From the NCBI RefSeq assembly GCF_036370855.1, contig NC_088105.1, positions 9,429,619 to 9,493,618 on the forward strand: DNA of 64,000 nt, written 5' to 3'. Below, in pieces: positions 24,556-35,915 of the stretch; the first letter of the stretch is position 1; every line of letters starts with the position of its first letter. A program made the position numbers and the translations under genes. Source of the stretch: Dromaius novaehollandiae. Lineage: Eukaryota; Chordata; Aves; Casuariiformes; Dromaiidae. Under the pieces are notes generated by a model, which was not told the DNA's origin, made no database searches, and was given only the letters and a program-made list of their open reading frames with translations.

Positions 24556-25618
24556 GTGTGTTCGACAACTGCTCCCACACGGCCAGCGACAAGGGCTGGG
24601 CCCTGGGCATCCGCGCCCTGCAGCTCCGCGGCAAGAAGGATGCCCGCTTCTTCTTCTCGCTCCGCACGGACCGGGCGGCCGCCGCCACCGTGGTGGCCGG
24701 CCACCGCCGCTACCGCCCCGAGGCCTGGACCCACGTGGCCGCCACCTACGACGGGCGGTGGATGGCGCTCTACGTGGACGGGGCGCGGGTGGGCCGGGCG
24801 GGCCGGCAGGCCGGGGCCCTGCACAGCGCCTTCATGGCCTCCTGCCGCACGCTGCTGCTGGGCGGCGACGCCTCGGGGGCCGGCCACAACTTCCGCGGGC
24901 ACCTGGCGGAGCTGGCGCTGTGGCGCGTCGCCCTGCCCCAGCCCCGGCTGCGGCGGCCCTTCCTGGAGGGGGCGGCCGCGGGCGCCGCGGGGCTGGCGCT
25001 GGGCGCCGGCTTCGCCGCCCCCGAGGAGCGCTGGGCCCCCTTCAAGGAGGCGGGCTACCCGCAGCAGCGGGCGCTGCCGCCGCCGCCGGCCCCCGTGCTG
25101 CGGCCCCTGGGGCCCCCGGCCTGCGGGCAGACGGCCTGCGACAACGTGGAGCTGGCCGCCGGCTACAACGGGCACTGGCCGCTGCGCGGCGAGAAGGTGG
25201 TGCGCTACCGCGTGGTCAACCTGCTGGACGACGAGGGCCGGCGGCCCACGGTGAGCCGCGAGCAGGTGGCCCGGCAGCACCGGGTGCTGAGCGAGGCCTT
25301 CCGGCCCTACAACATCTCCTGGCAGCTGAGCCTGCTGGAGGTGCGCAACTCCTCGCTGCGCCGGCGCGCCGTCCTCCTCGGCTGCGAGCCCAGCAAGATC
25401 GGCAACGACCACTGCGACCCCGAGTGCGAGCACCCCCTCACCGGCTACGACGGCGGCGACTGCCGCCGGCCCGGCCGCTGCTTCTCCTGGAAGCGCCGCG
25501 ACGGCGTCTGCCACATGGAGTGCAACAACATGCTGGACGACTTCGACGACGGCGACTGCTGCGACCCGCTGGCCACCGACGTGGCGAAGACCTGCTTCGA
25601 CCCCGACTCGCCGCAGCG
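24556..25618 (+). CDS. Pappalysin-2 coding exon 2: laminin-G-like domain and two Lin-12/Notch repeats
   Basis: The acceptor is CTGCAG/GTGTG and the donor GCG/GTAGGC. The exon carries 353 full codons plus two bases at each end (residues 181-535). It completes the laminin-G-like domain ([35 protein letters not shown]). A linker follows, then the region [17 protein letters not shown] and RYRVVN found in pappalysins. Two Lin-12/Notch repeats come next (residues 457-483 and 489-516) with their cysteines and acidic calcium ligands (GYDGGDC and DFDDGDCC). Sequons are at NCS (185), NIS (433) and NSS (445). In the family the LNRs help determine substrate specificity. Nearly every codon ends in G or C, and many Lys/Ile/Ser positions of mammalian PAPPA2 are Arg/Ala/Val here. 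Reading on past the donor meets TAG at once. Confidence 0.96.
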
Positions 25619-25668
25619 GTAGGCGGGGGGCGGCGCGGGGGGCTGCGTCGAGGGAGGGGGTGTCCGTT

Positions 25669-25685
25669 CCCCCCCCCCCCCCCCC
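25669..25685. repeat. C homopolymer (17 nt) just inside intron 2
   Basis: Seventeen C in a row, starting 51 nt after the exon 2 donor and preceded by several G runs on the same strand. Confidence 0.9.
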
Positions 25686-26219
25686 GCTTTTGCAGGTCCG
25701 CTCTCCCAGAGGCCGGCCTTTCCCTAAGGAAAGCCGCTCGCTCGCCCGCCCGCCAGCCCCTCTCTTCGCCTGCCGCGCATCCCGGCGGCGCGGGGCTGCT
25801 CCCAGCTCCTGCCCCTTTGCGACGCCCTGCAGATCAACCCCGTGCCTTTAGCGCTTTCTCCCCCAAAAAGGAGCTGGGGGGGGGGCTCTCCAGGCTGAAA
25901 GCCGCCGAGGATTTGCCGTCCTGCCTCCACCACGCCCCCAGCCCCTCACCTTCAGGTTTAAAGCCAATGCTCGATCCTGCATTTCCATTTAAAATGCCTT
26001 TCCCTGCCTGCTGGGGCGGGGGAGACGGGGGTAGCCCTGCTGGCTGGGAGCAGGCTTTGAGGGAGGTGTGGAGCAGGGTGCAGGAGCATCTCCAAATCTG
26101 GCCCCCGAGGTGGCCCCCGGGGTGGGGGGGCGTGAGCCCCACGGGGAAGCGCCCGTGGTTGGGCACAGCTAGGGTTTGATCAAAGCCGGTCCGTTTTTTG
26201 CAGCTCTGTCTGAGGAGCT

Positions 26220-26225
26220 AATAAA
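26220..26225 (+). promoter_or_regulatory. AATAAA poly(A) signal 600 nt into intron 2
   Basis: A canonical hexamer lies about 600 nt after exon 2. If used, the mRNA would keep the exon 2 donor, where the frame stops directly at TAG (25620-25622). The product would be a 535-residue secreted protein with laminin-G and LNR domains but no protease. Use of the site is unproven, since isolated AATAAA hexamers are common. Confidence 0.2.
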
Positions 26226-26312
26226 AGATGACCTCTCCCCGCAAGCCTGTCCCTGCTCTCTTCCCTGACACATTTTCAGATTTGGCCTCTAGCCGCTAGC
26301 AAACATTGAGCA

Positions 26313-26333
26313 GAAAGAAAGAAAGAAAAAAAA
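26313..26333. repeat. (AAAG)n / A-rich microsatellite
   Basis: Three to four GAAA units run into an A run. Confidence 0.75.
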
Positions 26334-29194
26334 TCCCTGGGAAACCGAAGGGAGAGCTCAGGTGCTGGTATCCCGGGAGAAAGGTCTCCGTCAGGACCTC
26401 GCGCAGCAGGGAGCACCCTCGAGGCGGCTGCCCGGGGGGGCCGGAGAGGACACGTCTCCCCGCGTGATGGGAGACGCTGGGCGGTGGGACAGGAGCGGCG
26501 CTGATGCCGTCCGCGGCCGCTCCCGGGCTTGTGCGCACCTCCCCGAGGCCACGGCAGAGCCGTCTCCCCGCTTGCCCTTTCCCCGCGGCGCTGCGGCCGC
26601 CAGACGGGAGCTGAGCTGCTGTGTCGCTCGCCTCTGGAGTACCGGCAGCTACGCTGATTGTTTCCAGCGCTCAGGGCTCTGCCAAATGTACTTTTTGGAC
26701 AGAGACGGGGAAGGGGAAAAAAAGTCACGGCTTTTCCTTTTTTTTCTCTTTTTTTTTTTAAGTACTTTCTGTCTTTGTGTCAGAGAAAATTGCTCATTCA
26801 CCGCTGCTCTGTGTGCGGTGGTGTGTCTATGAGGAGCAGCTCTCTCTTACGCTGTTTGTTCATGTTGCTGGGCAGAGAGGTCCCCCTAAGCGGGCGCAGT
26901 GCGATGAGGATGCTAGGCTGGATGGTATGGTCTGGTGAGAAAAGCTACAAGGAGGTTTTTAAGGACATGTAGCTCCTTTGACCCCCTTCCCTCCTCGCTC
27001 TGTTCCCCAGGCTATGGGAGCAGGCAGGCTGTGGCCCTACGTACCTTTTTTTCTGAGCCTGGCTTCTTCTATCTGCTGTTTCCGCGTGTGGGAAATGCAG
27101 GGTAGGGGGAAGCAGGTGTCTTTGGCGCTAGCAGTGATGATGCAAGAGGAACTGCACTTCTTTTCATCCATTTCTGAGCATTTCTCACACGTCTTTCAGC
27201 AGTATGAGAAAATGCAAGAGGAGGATGAGCGCCCTTCTTCCAGGGCTTGCCTCCAGCCATGAGGACGCAGAGCTGGGTTTCTGCCTGGGTACCCCACCAG
27301 CAGATGTTTTCCCACCTCTGGAAGTCCCCCTGGTGACTACAATCTTCAGTGCTCTGTTGCTACCAGGCCTCCTGTTTTCCAAGTGCTCTCTGAATGCTAA
27401 GATGCGGATGGGAAGTTGTGACCGTTCAAGCACATGGAGTATTTTCCTAAGTGCAGGGGAGAAGAAGTCGCTCTCCTGTCTCCAGGTTGGCCCTCTGCTG
27501 TTGGTGGCCACACGGCATTGCTGTGAGCCATCCAGCATCACTTGGTCTGCATAAATGGCTTTGTTTTAGCAGGGCAAAGGGTTGGTCCGTGCCCTCTGTG
27601 TGTAGTTAGAGAAATGTTTTCATCCTCAGAGACGAAGGGCTCCACCTTAAACTAAAAAGGCCAAATTTTTGCTGCTATGAATCAGGGCTTCCATTTGTCA
27701 GGATTTTCCCCTGAAAGTTGGGAAAAAGAAAAAAGAAAAAACAACAACAACTTGCTTCTGTGGGAAAGGAATGGGAAAGTGGGAACACTAGGGAAATAAC
27801 AAATCTTTTGCAATTTTCTTTCCATAGATCTCATTGGTCTGAATAAAAGACAAGATTGACTGTTTGTATTCTAAGCTCTGAAAAAGAAATCTGATGTGCC
27901 CTGCATTTGAGAAATGTGGGGGCATGAATTGGTTCCTGCTAATGATAAGTTTTTCTGAGCCATCTTTTGCAGACTTCTTCAAAGAAGTTTGTGGACTCCT
28001 TCTCTTCTCCAGGTTCATCCTTCCCAATAGATGGTCAGGGTGTCCACATCTCTGGGGAAGAAGGGGAGCATTTGCACAGGTTCTGTACATATATTGGGAA
28101 AGTCTGGGGACTTTTTTTTAAAAGGAGTATCTGTGTTGGTGATGCAGCGTGAATAGAAAAGTGGCAGTCACGTTTGGCAAAGCGTGGTCACCCAAGCCAT
28201 GCCCAAAACTTGAGGTGGGTGAGTAATCACCAAAACATGATGCTGCAGCCAACTGTGGTGGAGGTGAGGGCATTTCTGAGATTTTTGGGGTAATCTCTGA
28301 AGAGACAACCTCATCCCACATGCTTTCTTTTTGTGAAGGAGGCCATTTCGGAGGCCATGTGTAGCTGAATCTTTTCGGAAAGAGCCGAGACAGTGCCAGC
28401 GCTGCGGAGGTGAGCCGGAGCAACAGCGGCCTAACAGCCAGGCAGAGCAGTGCAGCAGATGCGGTGAGCAGGAGCCGCTGTTTAACCGCAGAGCGCTCCA
28501 AGTCTGCAATGCTGGCTCTCCTGTGACACATTTGAGTTTGTTTATCTTGTGGGAAAAACACTGGGAAATTGGTAGTGCAGGTCTGGGAAAAATCAAGGAA
28601 AGTGTGAGTGCGCCATCGGGAACACCTGATAGGCAGCACAGTCAGATTGAGTGCCATTCCTCCAGCGCTGGTGGACAAATCCCAACGTACACAAGCAGAG
28701 AACTTTAGCCCAAGGCATTTTGTTCAGGCAAAGCTCCCACTGAGTCAGTACCCCTGGGTTTGGTCACAAGGTATTATACTTAAATGAACATTTATGAGGA
28801 GCAGGGCAGCTGGGGAATTTACAGAAGGATTTTTAGAGTGGAAGCCAAAACAGGAGAAATAAGGTGAAATAAAATTTAACAAACTGAGAAAAGGCAGCAA
28901 AATAGGAGCCAGGTGCTTAGATCTGAACAACAGATCTGATTTTGGTCCATAATTGGAGAGGAGAGAGTGAGCTGGCTGCTCAGCTGAGCAATCCATGCTT
29001 TTTTATACCTGCTGAAGAACCAGAAGTCAAAGTTTAGGACTGAGCTGTGGCTTTGAGAGTGTGGTGGGGAAAGAGAATGCTTCTTAGCATGACCAAAAAT
29101 AATGCAAAGGAGAAAGTCAAAGGAAGACACTGGACAATTTCTTACCAACACTTTTGACAGAATCAGTTTGGTCTGGTGAAGTGTCTTGATAGCT

Positions 29195-29310
29195 TGTCTT
29201 GACTCGACAAGGTCATGAGCAACCTGGTCTAACTAGACCTCTTTTTAGCAAAAGGTTGGACTAGAGACCTCTGGAAATCCCTTCCAACCTATGTGATTCT
29301 CTAATAGAAT
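29195..29310 (+). mobile_element. CR1 LINE, 3'-end fragment
   Basis: The stretch matches the CR1 3' end. It has the 'gcaacctggtctaa' segment, 'ggttggactaga', 'ctggaaatcccttccaacct' and a terminal 'tgtgattct' motif. It is 5'-truncated to about 110 bp, which is typical of CR1 in birds, and has no coding capacity. Confidence 0.85.
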
Positions 29311-29769
29311 CAGATCAGCTTTTTTCCCTGAGTAGTTCTGATCTGCAGCCAGAGTTTTGTAATGTGCACTGTTTCCTTAGGAAGAGCTGAGCTTGTTTGC
29401 TTCTCCAACCCTATTGTGTGTCAGTGATGCACTTCAGGCCTTGCTACAAGATGCTGGAAGAGCTTCTTGCTAGACAATTAATGGCAATTGGCTGGGACAT
29501 ATTTCTCTACAATTGCTAGAGGGTAAGAGAACAGATGAGGGATTGATGAGTTCAGCCCTTGAATCACCTGGCACATGGAGGAGACTGTGTCAGCTATAAG
29601 TCCACCCTTTCTTCTGGCCACAACTTTAAGCTGTCCTAGCCTTGGCCTGGAGGAGAATCCCAGAATCCATGTTCAGATGTGTAGCTATACAAGGGCTCTT
29701 CTCGCTCCTTGTGCACAGGAAAAGAACACATAGGGAGGAGGAAGGTTCGAACTATGAGCCAAGACTGCC

Positions 29770-29825
29770 ATAAGTCTCTTGTAGCGTCACACAGCAGGCA
29801 GGACTGGGACATGTGTGCTACTCCT
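29770..29825 (-). mobile_element. Possible MIR-type SINE remnant
   Basis: The segment around 'gtcacacagcaggcaggactggga' resembles the 3' half of a MIR element read in reverse. It is short and diverged, so chance similarity is possible. Confidence 0.25.
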
Positions 29826-32800
29826 ACCCCTAGCAGAGGAAGGACAAGCAAGAATGACATTGCTTAGCTTGTACAGTTAAGCCCCTCGGCCTGGAGTTAT
29901 CCAATAGAAGCCCATATGGAGGGGCCAAGTTAGGTGTATAGCTGCTGTGGGCTCCCTCTAAGTCCATGAGGCTTCCAGTGGGGGTATTTGAGGTCTGATA
30001 AGGTCTCAGGAGAGGGCTAGATTGCTCTCTCTGTTGACTCTGTAGGGTATCTAAAGCAACAAATATCCTTTCTAAAGTTAAGTGGGGAAGAGCAAGCCTT
30101 GTTACTTTGCTTTAGAGGGTTAGCACTGAAACTAGATTAGTCAGCAACACAAGTCCCACTGTTCCTTAAGTCACAGCCTTCTGGGGCTCTTGCCTGGGCA
30201 AGGCAAGCGAGCTCTCCTGTCCCTGATATGGTTTATGGGAAGGCTGTTGGAGGACTGTTGGCACACAAGTATTTTTTGCTTGAATCTTCAACAGATTCCA
30301 GTTGAGATTAAGTTAATCTCTGTCTTTTACCCCCCAGCTGGGCCAACACCCACATGTAACACATATCAGAGGGACTGTGTGTTTGCGGCTGGAGTTAAAT
30401 TTGACTCAGAGCTCAAAGGAACACTCTAATGAGTGCAGACATAAGGCAACATCATAAGAGTAATAGACAGTGAATCAAGAACTTCTCTTTCACCCTGACT
30501 TACTGTATTAAGAACAAGGGAGTAGGCAACGACAGGAGAGCTGTCTGCTCTCATCTTTCACCCAGTCTTGCCCTGATTTAAAGCGTTTTCCGGGAGTTGT
30601 TGGCAGTTGTTGGCAATGCAATGCCATGCCAGGGTCTAGAGTAAAATTTGCACTGATTTGCTGCAGACACATATCTTCTGTGCCTGAGTGCTATTCTAAT
30701 TGGTGCTCTTGGAAAGAGAGCAACAACAGCTCATTAACAGCAATTAACACTCAGTGAGGGTCCCCCTCAGGCAGTTAGTCAATGAGATTCTGGTGTGTGA
30801 CACAGTTAATGTGAAAAGAAAAACTGCAGGGCAGTCTGGATAAGGATAGAGCTGCTGGGCTTGTCATCTCAATATCCACTATAACAGTAGAAGTAACAGG
30901 TAAGAAAAGAAGGTGAAAAATGACCAGGCATGTTCTAGTGGCCTAAGCAAGGCTTATTTACCAGAGATACACTGGGACATGAGGTCAGGCTGACCGGACG
31001 CAGCTCTGAGCGCAGGTGGTACAGTCAGTCGCCTAAAGCGGCAGACTGCTGCAGGGGACAAAGTGGCCCTGGGTCCCTTCCTACTTGGCCTGTGCCACGG
31101 CCCCAAAGGCCAGGCTGCCTGCAGGGACCAGGGCCATGTGAGAGATGAGGGTGCACAGCGTGGTGTTTTATTAGGAGCCCCCACTTCTCCCCCCTCAGCA
31201 GGAGCAGCCAACTCAGCTGTCTGGGGCTCTGTCTGCCCCACTTCTTCCCCTTTTTTCTCTGGGGGCAGGGGCCCCTGTTAGCCCCTCATTCCTGGAGAAG
31301 CAAATTCAATTTTGCCTCCACTGGGATGTTTTTGACCATAGCTGGGATATTAGGGTATCTGATGAACCTTAATGCAAGCTTCACTGGCATCCCTTCCCAA
31401 GAGAAGGATGCTAAATTGGATTAAGGCTGCCTGAGAGCTTCCTGCTGTTTAAGCAGGCCTTTTCAAAAAGTAATCCAGATTAACCTTACTGAATGTGTCT
31501 TGTAGACAAGCCCCCAAGGATGAACATATTATTCTGAACTATTCTCTGGTACTTGAGTAGTCCATTGTCAGAAAACAGCTGAATTTGGTTGGACTGATAG
31601 TAAAAAAGGTGTGAAATGGAGAGCATCTGAGGAGCAACTCAGTATCTTGAGGCAACAGCTGACCTGCTTAGACCTTAATCCCATGCAGACAGTAAGGCAA
31701 CATTCAAGTTGGCCGCTCACTTCCTCTTCTCTTTGACAAAAGAACCCCTGGCAGGTCTTCCTCATAGTAAAAGAGGTCAGGTTTGTGAAAAGTTATTTTA
31801 AAATTGCAAGCCCTAGGAACAAACAGAAGTTGTTGACGCTGTTGCGGAGCATGGACGTGACTGGAATTGGAAGGTGCCTGTAGGCACCTTTGCTCACTGC
31901 CTGGGGTGGTCTATTGCTTGCGGTAAGGACAGAGAGGTGCATTATCTATGAACTATTGAACTTGCTGCCTGTGAGATGTCAGTTAGATTATTTTCTTGCT
32001 TCATGTTTGCATGAGGAAAGCATGGTTAAGGGGTGTTCCTGCTCAGGGCCTGAGTCCCAGTTGCTTCTTTGCTCTGCACAGCACCTCTTGGAATCCCACC
32101 AGTCTGGCTCCAAGTGTTGGCCTGATGTTCACCAAGGACTGAGCCTCGAGTACTGGACTTGAATCTGGGGTCTTGTAAGTGTGGTGGTGAGGATATGAGC
32201 GCTTTGAGGAGCCCAGGGGTGGCTAAACTGGGTTCACTGGCTACTGAGCCTGTTGCTTCTCCTCTCTGATGGACCTGTTGGGACTGGGGAGGCACAGAGG
32301 GTAGTTAACATGGCTTCTTGCCGGACCCTGATGGATTCTCTGGTAAAAACTTTAAAGGTTTCCTGAGAATAGTTGGCTCTGAGCTCACCAAGCAATATAG
32401 TCTTTCCTCATAGGAGAGCCTAGTCTCTCTGAGCTTTTCCCATTGATTCCTGGCTTCCAGACCTGGCAATGATAAAAGGGATTGTCCTTGGTATAGCCTG
32501 CTATATGTGGAGGATGAGATATCTACTAAACTGCTTGCTCATAATGTAAGTGTACTCAGAGGCTGTGTCCGTACGAACATGCCTGTAGGTGACTGAGCTC
32601 AAACTGAGCCCTAGTTTGGGACCGAAGACCTTGGATTTGATTTTGACCTTCACAGACAAAATACATGTAGAGTAATTTGCATGTAACAAGCCCTTAGTAA
32701 GCAAGAGTCTGGTGTATTGTGCCGAAGACAAGCCCAACAGCGTGGGATGCTGCTCTGGGGTCGCTTACTCTCAAGAGGTCTCAGGACTTGGGATGCTTAT

Positions 32801-35800
32801 GGGTGCACATCAGGGCAGTGCAGACCCTGAGAAGATGAGCCTGCTGTGCGCTTGGTCAGCACCAATTAGTGAGGTCTGCAGCATTTTTACATTTATGCCA
32901 CCTCTGGGTAGTCCTGGGGAACTGCACACCCTTGGCCTCTAGCTGGTCCTGGCTGCTGCCTTCTCCTTCTCTGCCAGATATATTTTTGTTTGCTTAGTCT
33001 TCCTGTTTCTTCTTTCCAATACCCTGTTAGCTGTGAAAGCTGTTCTTTTCCTTCCATTTGATGCATATGTCTTTCCTGTGACATATTCCACATGCTGGTC
33101 TTCTCATTTTTACCTGAGCCTCTTCCAGACTCTTGAGAGAGAGCTGTACTGCATCTCCCAACCTGTATCGCAAAATGAGGCTGTGAGTCGGGCACCTCAG
33201 AGGGCTCTTTGGGGCTTTCATTCTGCCAAAGAAGGCATGAGAGAGGGAGGTAACATCTCTGATGTGGGCTGATGAAGGGAGAGAAAGCGTAGCTGAGGGC
33301 CGTGTCCCCAGACAGTAATGAGAGGTCCGCAGGAGAAGGTCAGGAGTGTGTGTGGGGGGGTTCAGCATGGAGACAGTGCCTTCCTTCTGATGGGAGGTGG
33401 CACCTGGGCACAGCCATCCAGGGAAGGGGGCAGGTGAGATCTTGGGGACCCTGATCAAGAGCGGAGGGCTACATATTGAACCTTTTACAATCAGTGGGAA
33501 AGTACTGGCTCCCTGCATGCCCCTGTTTCAGTGGGACTAGAGCTCAGCTGTATTAGTCCAGGGGAGCAGAGGAGTGTGAGGGTGCAGACTACAAGTCCAG
33601 GAGCTGGTTACCAGCCCTCTCTTTGGCATTAGCCAAAATGTCTCTTTCTGAAAAGCAAATTGTAACATTTTCTGGATGTGCCCAAATCTTCTGATGTGTC
33701 TTTCTGGGTGCAAATAAGACAAAATCTACAGTGATGCAGTCATTTTCTTCCCAAGGTAGTAGGCTCAGGGGTTAATTGCCAATAAACCTCAGCTGGAGGA
33801 TGTCTTGATTAACTCCTGCAAGCTTTTCTGTGAGTTTGAAGCTGTCATGCAGCATGTGCTGTGTGGGACCTGCCAGGTCCCACCCCAGGGATAGCTGCAT
33901 CTGCGCAGAGAGGGAAGAAAAGATGTGCGTGCGAGGGGGAAGGAAGGATCCCTGCCCAACAGTTGTAGGCAGCCTGGGCGCTTTCGGGGAAAACGGTCTG
34001 TCCAGATGTGAGCTATTGTTCTAGCAAGCACCACTGTCCCAGAGGCTTACTTAAGGGGGCTGATTTTATCAGGATGACAACTGTGAAGGAACAGCGTGTG
34101 TTCAAGGGCTGGGAGGAGTCGCTCATTGTCCTTCGTTTTAGCACTCCACGGGACTCCTGCTCGTCAATCCGTACTTCTGTCTGCAGGAGCTGGCCCCAGC
34201 TGAGACCCTCACGAGGCTAGAGAGACCCCAGGAAACAAAACGGCAGGGCAGCAAGGAGCTTGGCAGCGGTCTGGTGGGACTCCGTCAACTCTGCGTTGAT
34301 GGTGTCTCTGGAATGATTTATCCAGCGTTTGGGTTGGCAGGCTGAGCTACAGCCATTGGAGTTGTTAAATGAACATATTGTTTTTAGTTTTCCTTGGCTC
34401 AGACATTCCCATTATTTAGGAAATCAGGTTGTCCATCCGCAGAGGGTGATTGGGGTTGGGGGGGAGAGGGAACAAGGACGGTCCGAGTTCTGCGGAGCCC
34501 AAACCCAGTGCAAGGCAAAAGACTCCATTAGAAGGGTCTGGAGGGGGAGAGGACGCTAAGCGTTTGCGATTATCGACTGCCAAGGGCCGCGCTGGGGTCC
34601 AGAGGCAGCCTCGGATTTTTTGTTTGTGGTTAACGTATGATCATTACATTACAAAACTTCCCCAATAAATTATATCGTGTCCTTTTTATATCCGAGAGGA
34701 AGGCATTTTTAGAATGCTGGCTTGTGTGCGCTGTGATCTGGGCTGGAACACCCAATCTCTTGGACCTAAAAATAAATTGGAGACTTGGGACTTGGTTTTT
34801 CCCTTTAAAAAAAAAAAAAAAGAGAGAAGTTTGGGTTGAATACAGTTCTTTTCTTTCTCTCTGTCTCGGTCCCTTTCATAACCAATATCAATGCTTCAAA
34901 TATTTTCCCCTGAGTGAAAAACTGCTATGGTGAGTGTAGCAAAGTTTTAGGTCTTCTTTTTTTTTCCAAGACTGGAGATTACCTTTGTGGTGAAGGGTGC
35001 ATGAGGGGACATTGTAAAAACACAGGGCTGCATGGTTCCCCTTGCAGAGGAACTAGGTGCTCTTAGCTCAATCCCACTGGAGCTTGATCCCTGCCCAGCA
35101 AATTCACCCTGTGTTGCCAGCCCTGTTCAAAGGTTTCTTCACCTGCCAATGTCCAAGTGCTTTCAGCCTGAAGGGATGAGGCATGCAGGAACTGGAAAGG
35201 GCAACAGCAGCCTGGAGGTTGGAAAGACAGCACTCTGGTCTTGGAGCATCCTTCCATAGATGTGTTCTGCTGGTTCATGTGCCTTGTTGCTGTGTGTGCT
35301 CATTGCAGCTCTTAGCTGCAGGCTCAGCTGAGCATCACTCGGAAATCCGTCCTATTCCACTGCCCTGTCAGTCGAGCAGGCTGGATAGAGAAATGGAACT
35401 AACCTTTGCTTGTCACTAGTGGTCACCAGAACAGTTCTTGGACGTGACTTCATTCCAGGGTCTTGGCCTCTCCCATGCGCATGGAAACCAATTTGCTTTA
35501 GACAGGAGCGTGGCACATGTTTTAGGGTTGTGCTCACCACACTCATCCGGGCCACAGCTCTCCCTCTTCCCACCAGCCCTCTGAGATCTGTGCTACAGAG
35601 GAAGATGCTGTGGGAGATGGATGGGAAAGGAGTAGGCACCTGGTGAAACAATAGTGGTATCCAGAAAAGATGGACGCTTGCCTTCTGTTGAACAGCAGTG
35701 GGATGTGGCTTTCTAACTTCTTTAAGCTCCTGTGAAAAGCCCACATGGCAAATATCATGTCTTCTGTGGTGGTTGCAAACATGGACCCACCTGCCTGTGC

Positions 35801-35825
35801 TATAGGCAAGGGTATTTCCTGCTCT

Positions 35826-35915
35826 TCAGCTGGAGAAGACGAGGCACAGAAAACCTAGCTGTCTCATTCACTCATCATGCAACAACACAGAGCTGGCATT
35901 GCCATGGGGCTCTGG
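35826..35915 (-). mobile_element. Possible MIR-type SINE remnant
   Basis: The order 'tggagaagacgaggcacaga', then 'tcatcatgcaacaacacagagctggc', follows the reverse complement of the MIR core and 3' end (gaggaaactgaggcacaga ... tcacacagc ... agagctggg). It is diverged. Confidence 0.35.

Larger units (their letters stand above)
23620..25900. other. Second CpG-rich island, over coding exon 2
   Basis: CpG density climbs from about 23.6 kb, is extreme from 24.0 to 25.65 kb, and falls away after about 25.9 kb. It covers exon 2 and the end of intron 1. It may simply reflect GC-biased gene conversion over a GC-rich exon, or it could mark an internal promoter. Sequence alone cannot separate these. Confidence 0.65.

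Noticed and set aside
24402..25514. 370-codon open frame on the - strand opposite exon 2
   Set aside because: It is an antisense shadow of the GC-rich PAPPA2 exon with no recognisable domain.
24269..26179. 636-codon open frame on the + strand over exon 2
   Set aside because: It is a different frame from the conserved laminin-G/LNR reading. It is long only because stop codons are rare at such high GC, and the protein is Arg/Gly/Pro/Ala noise.
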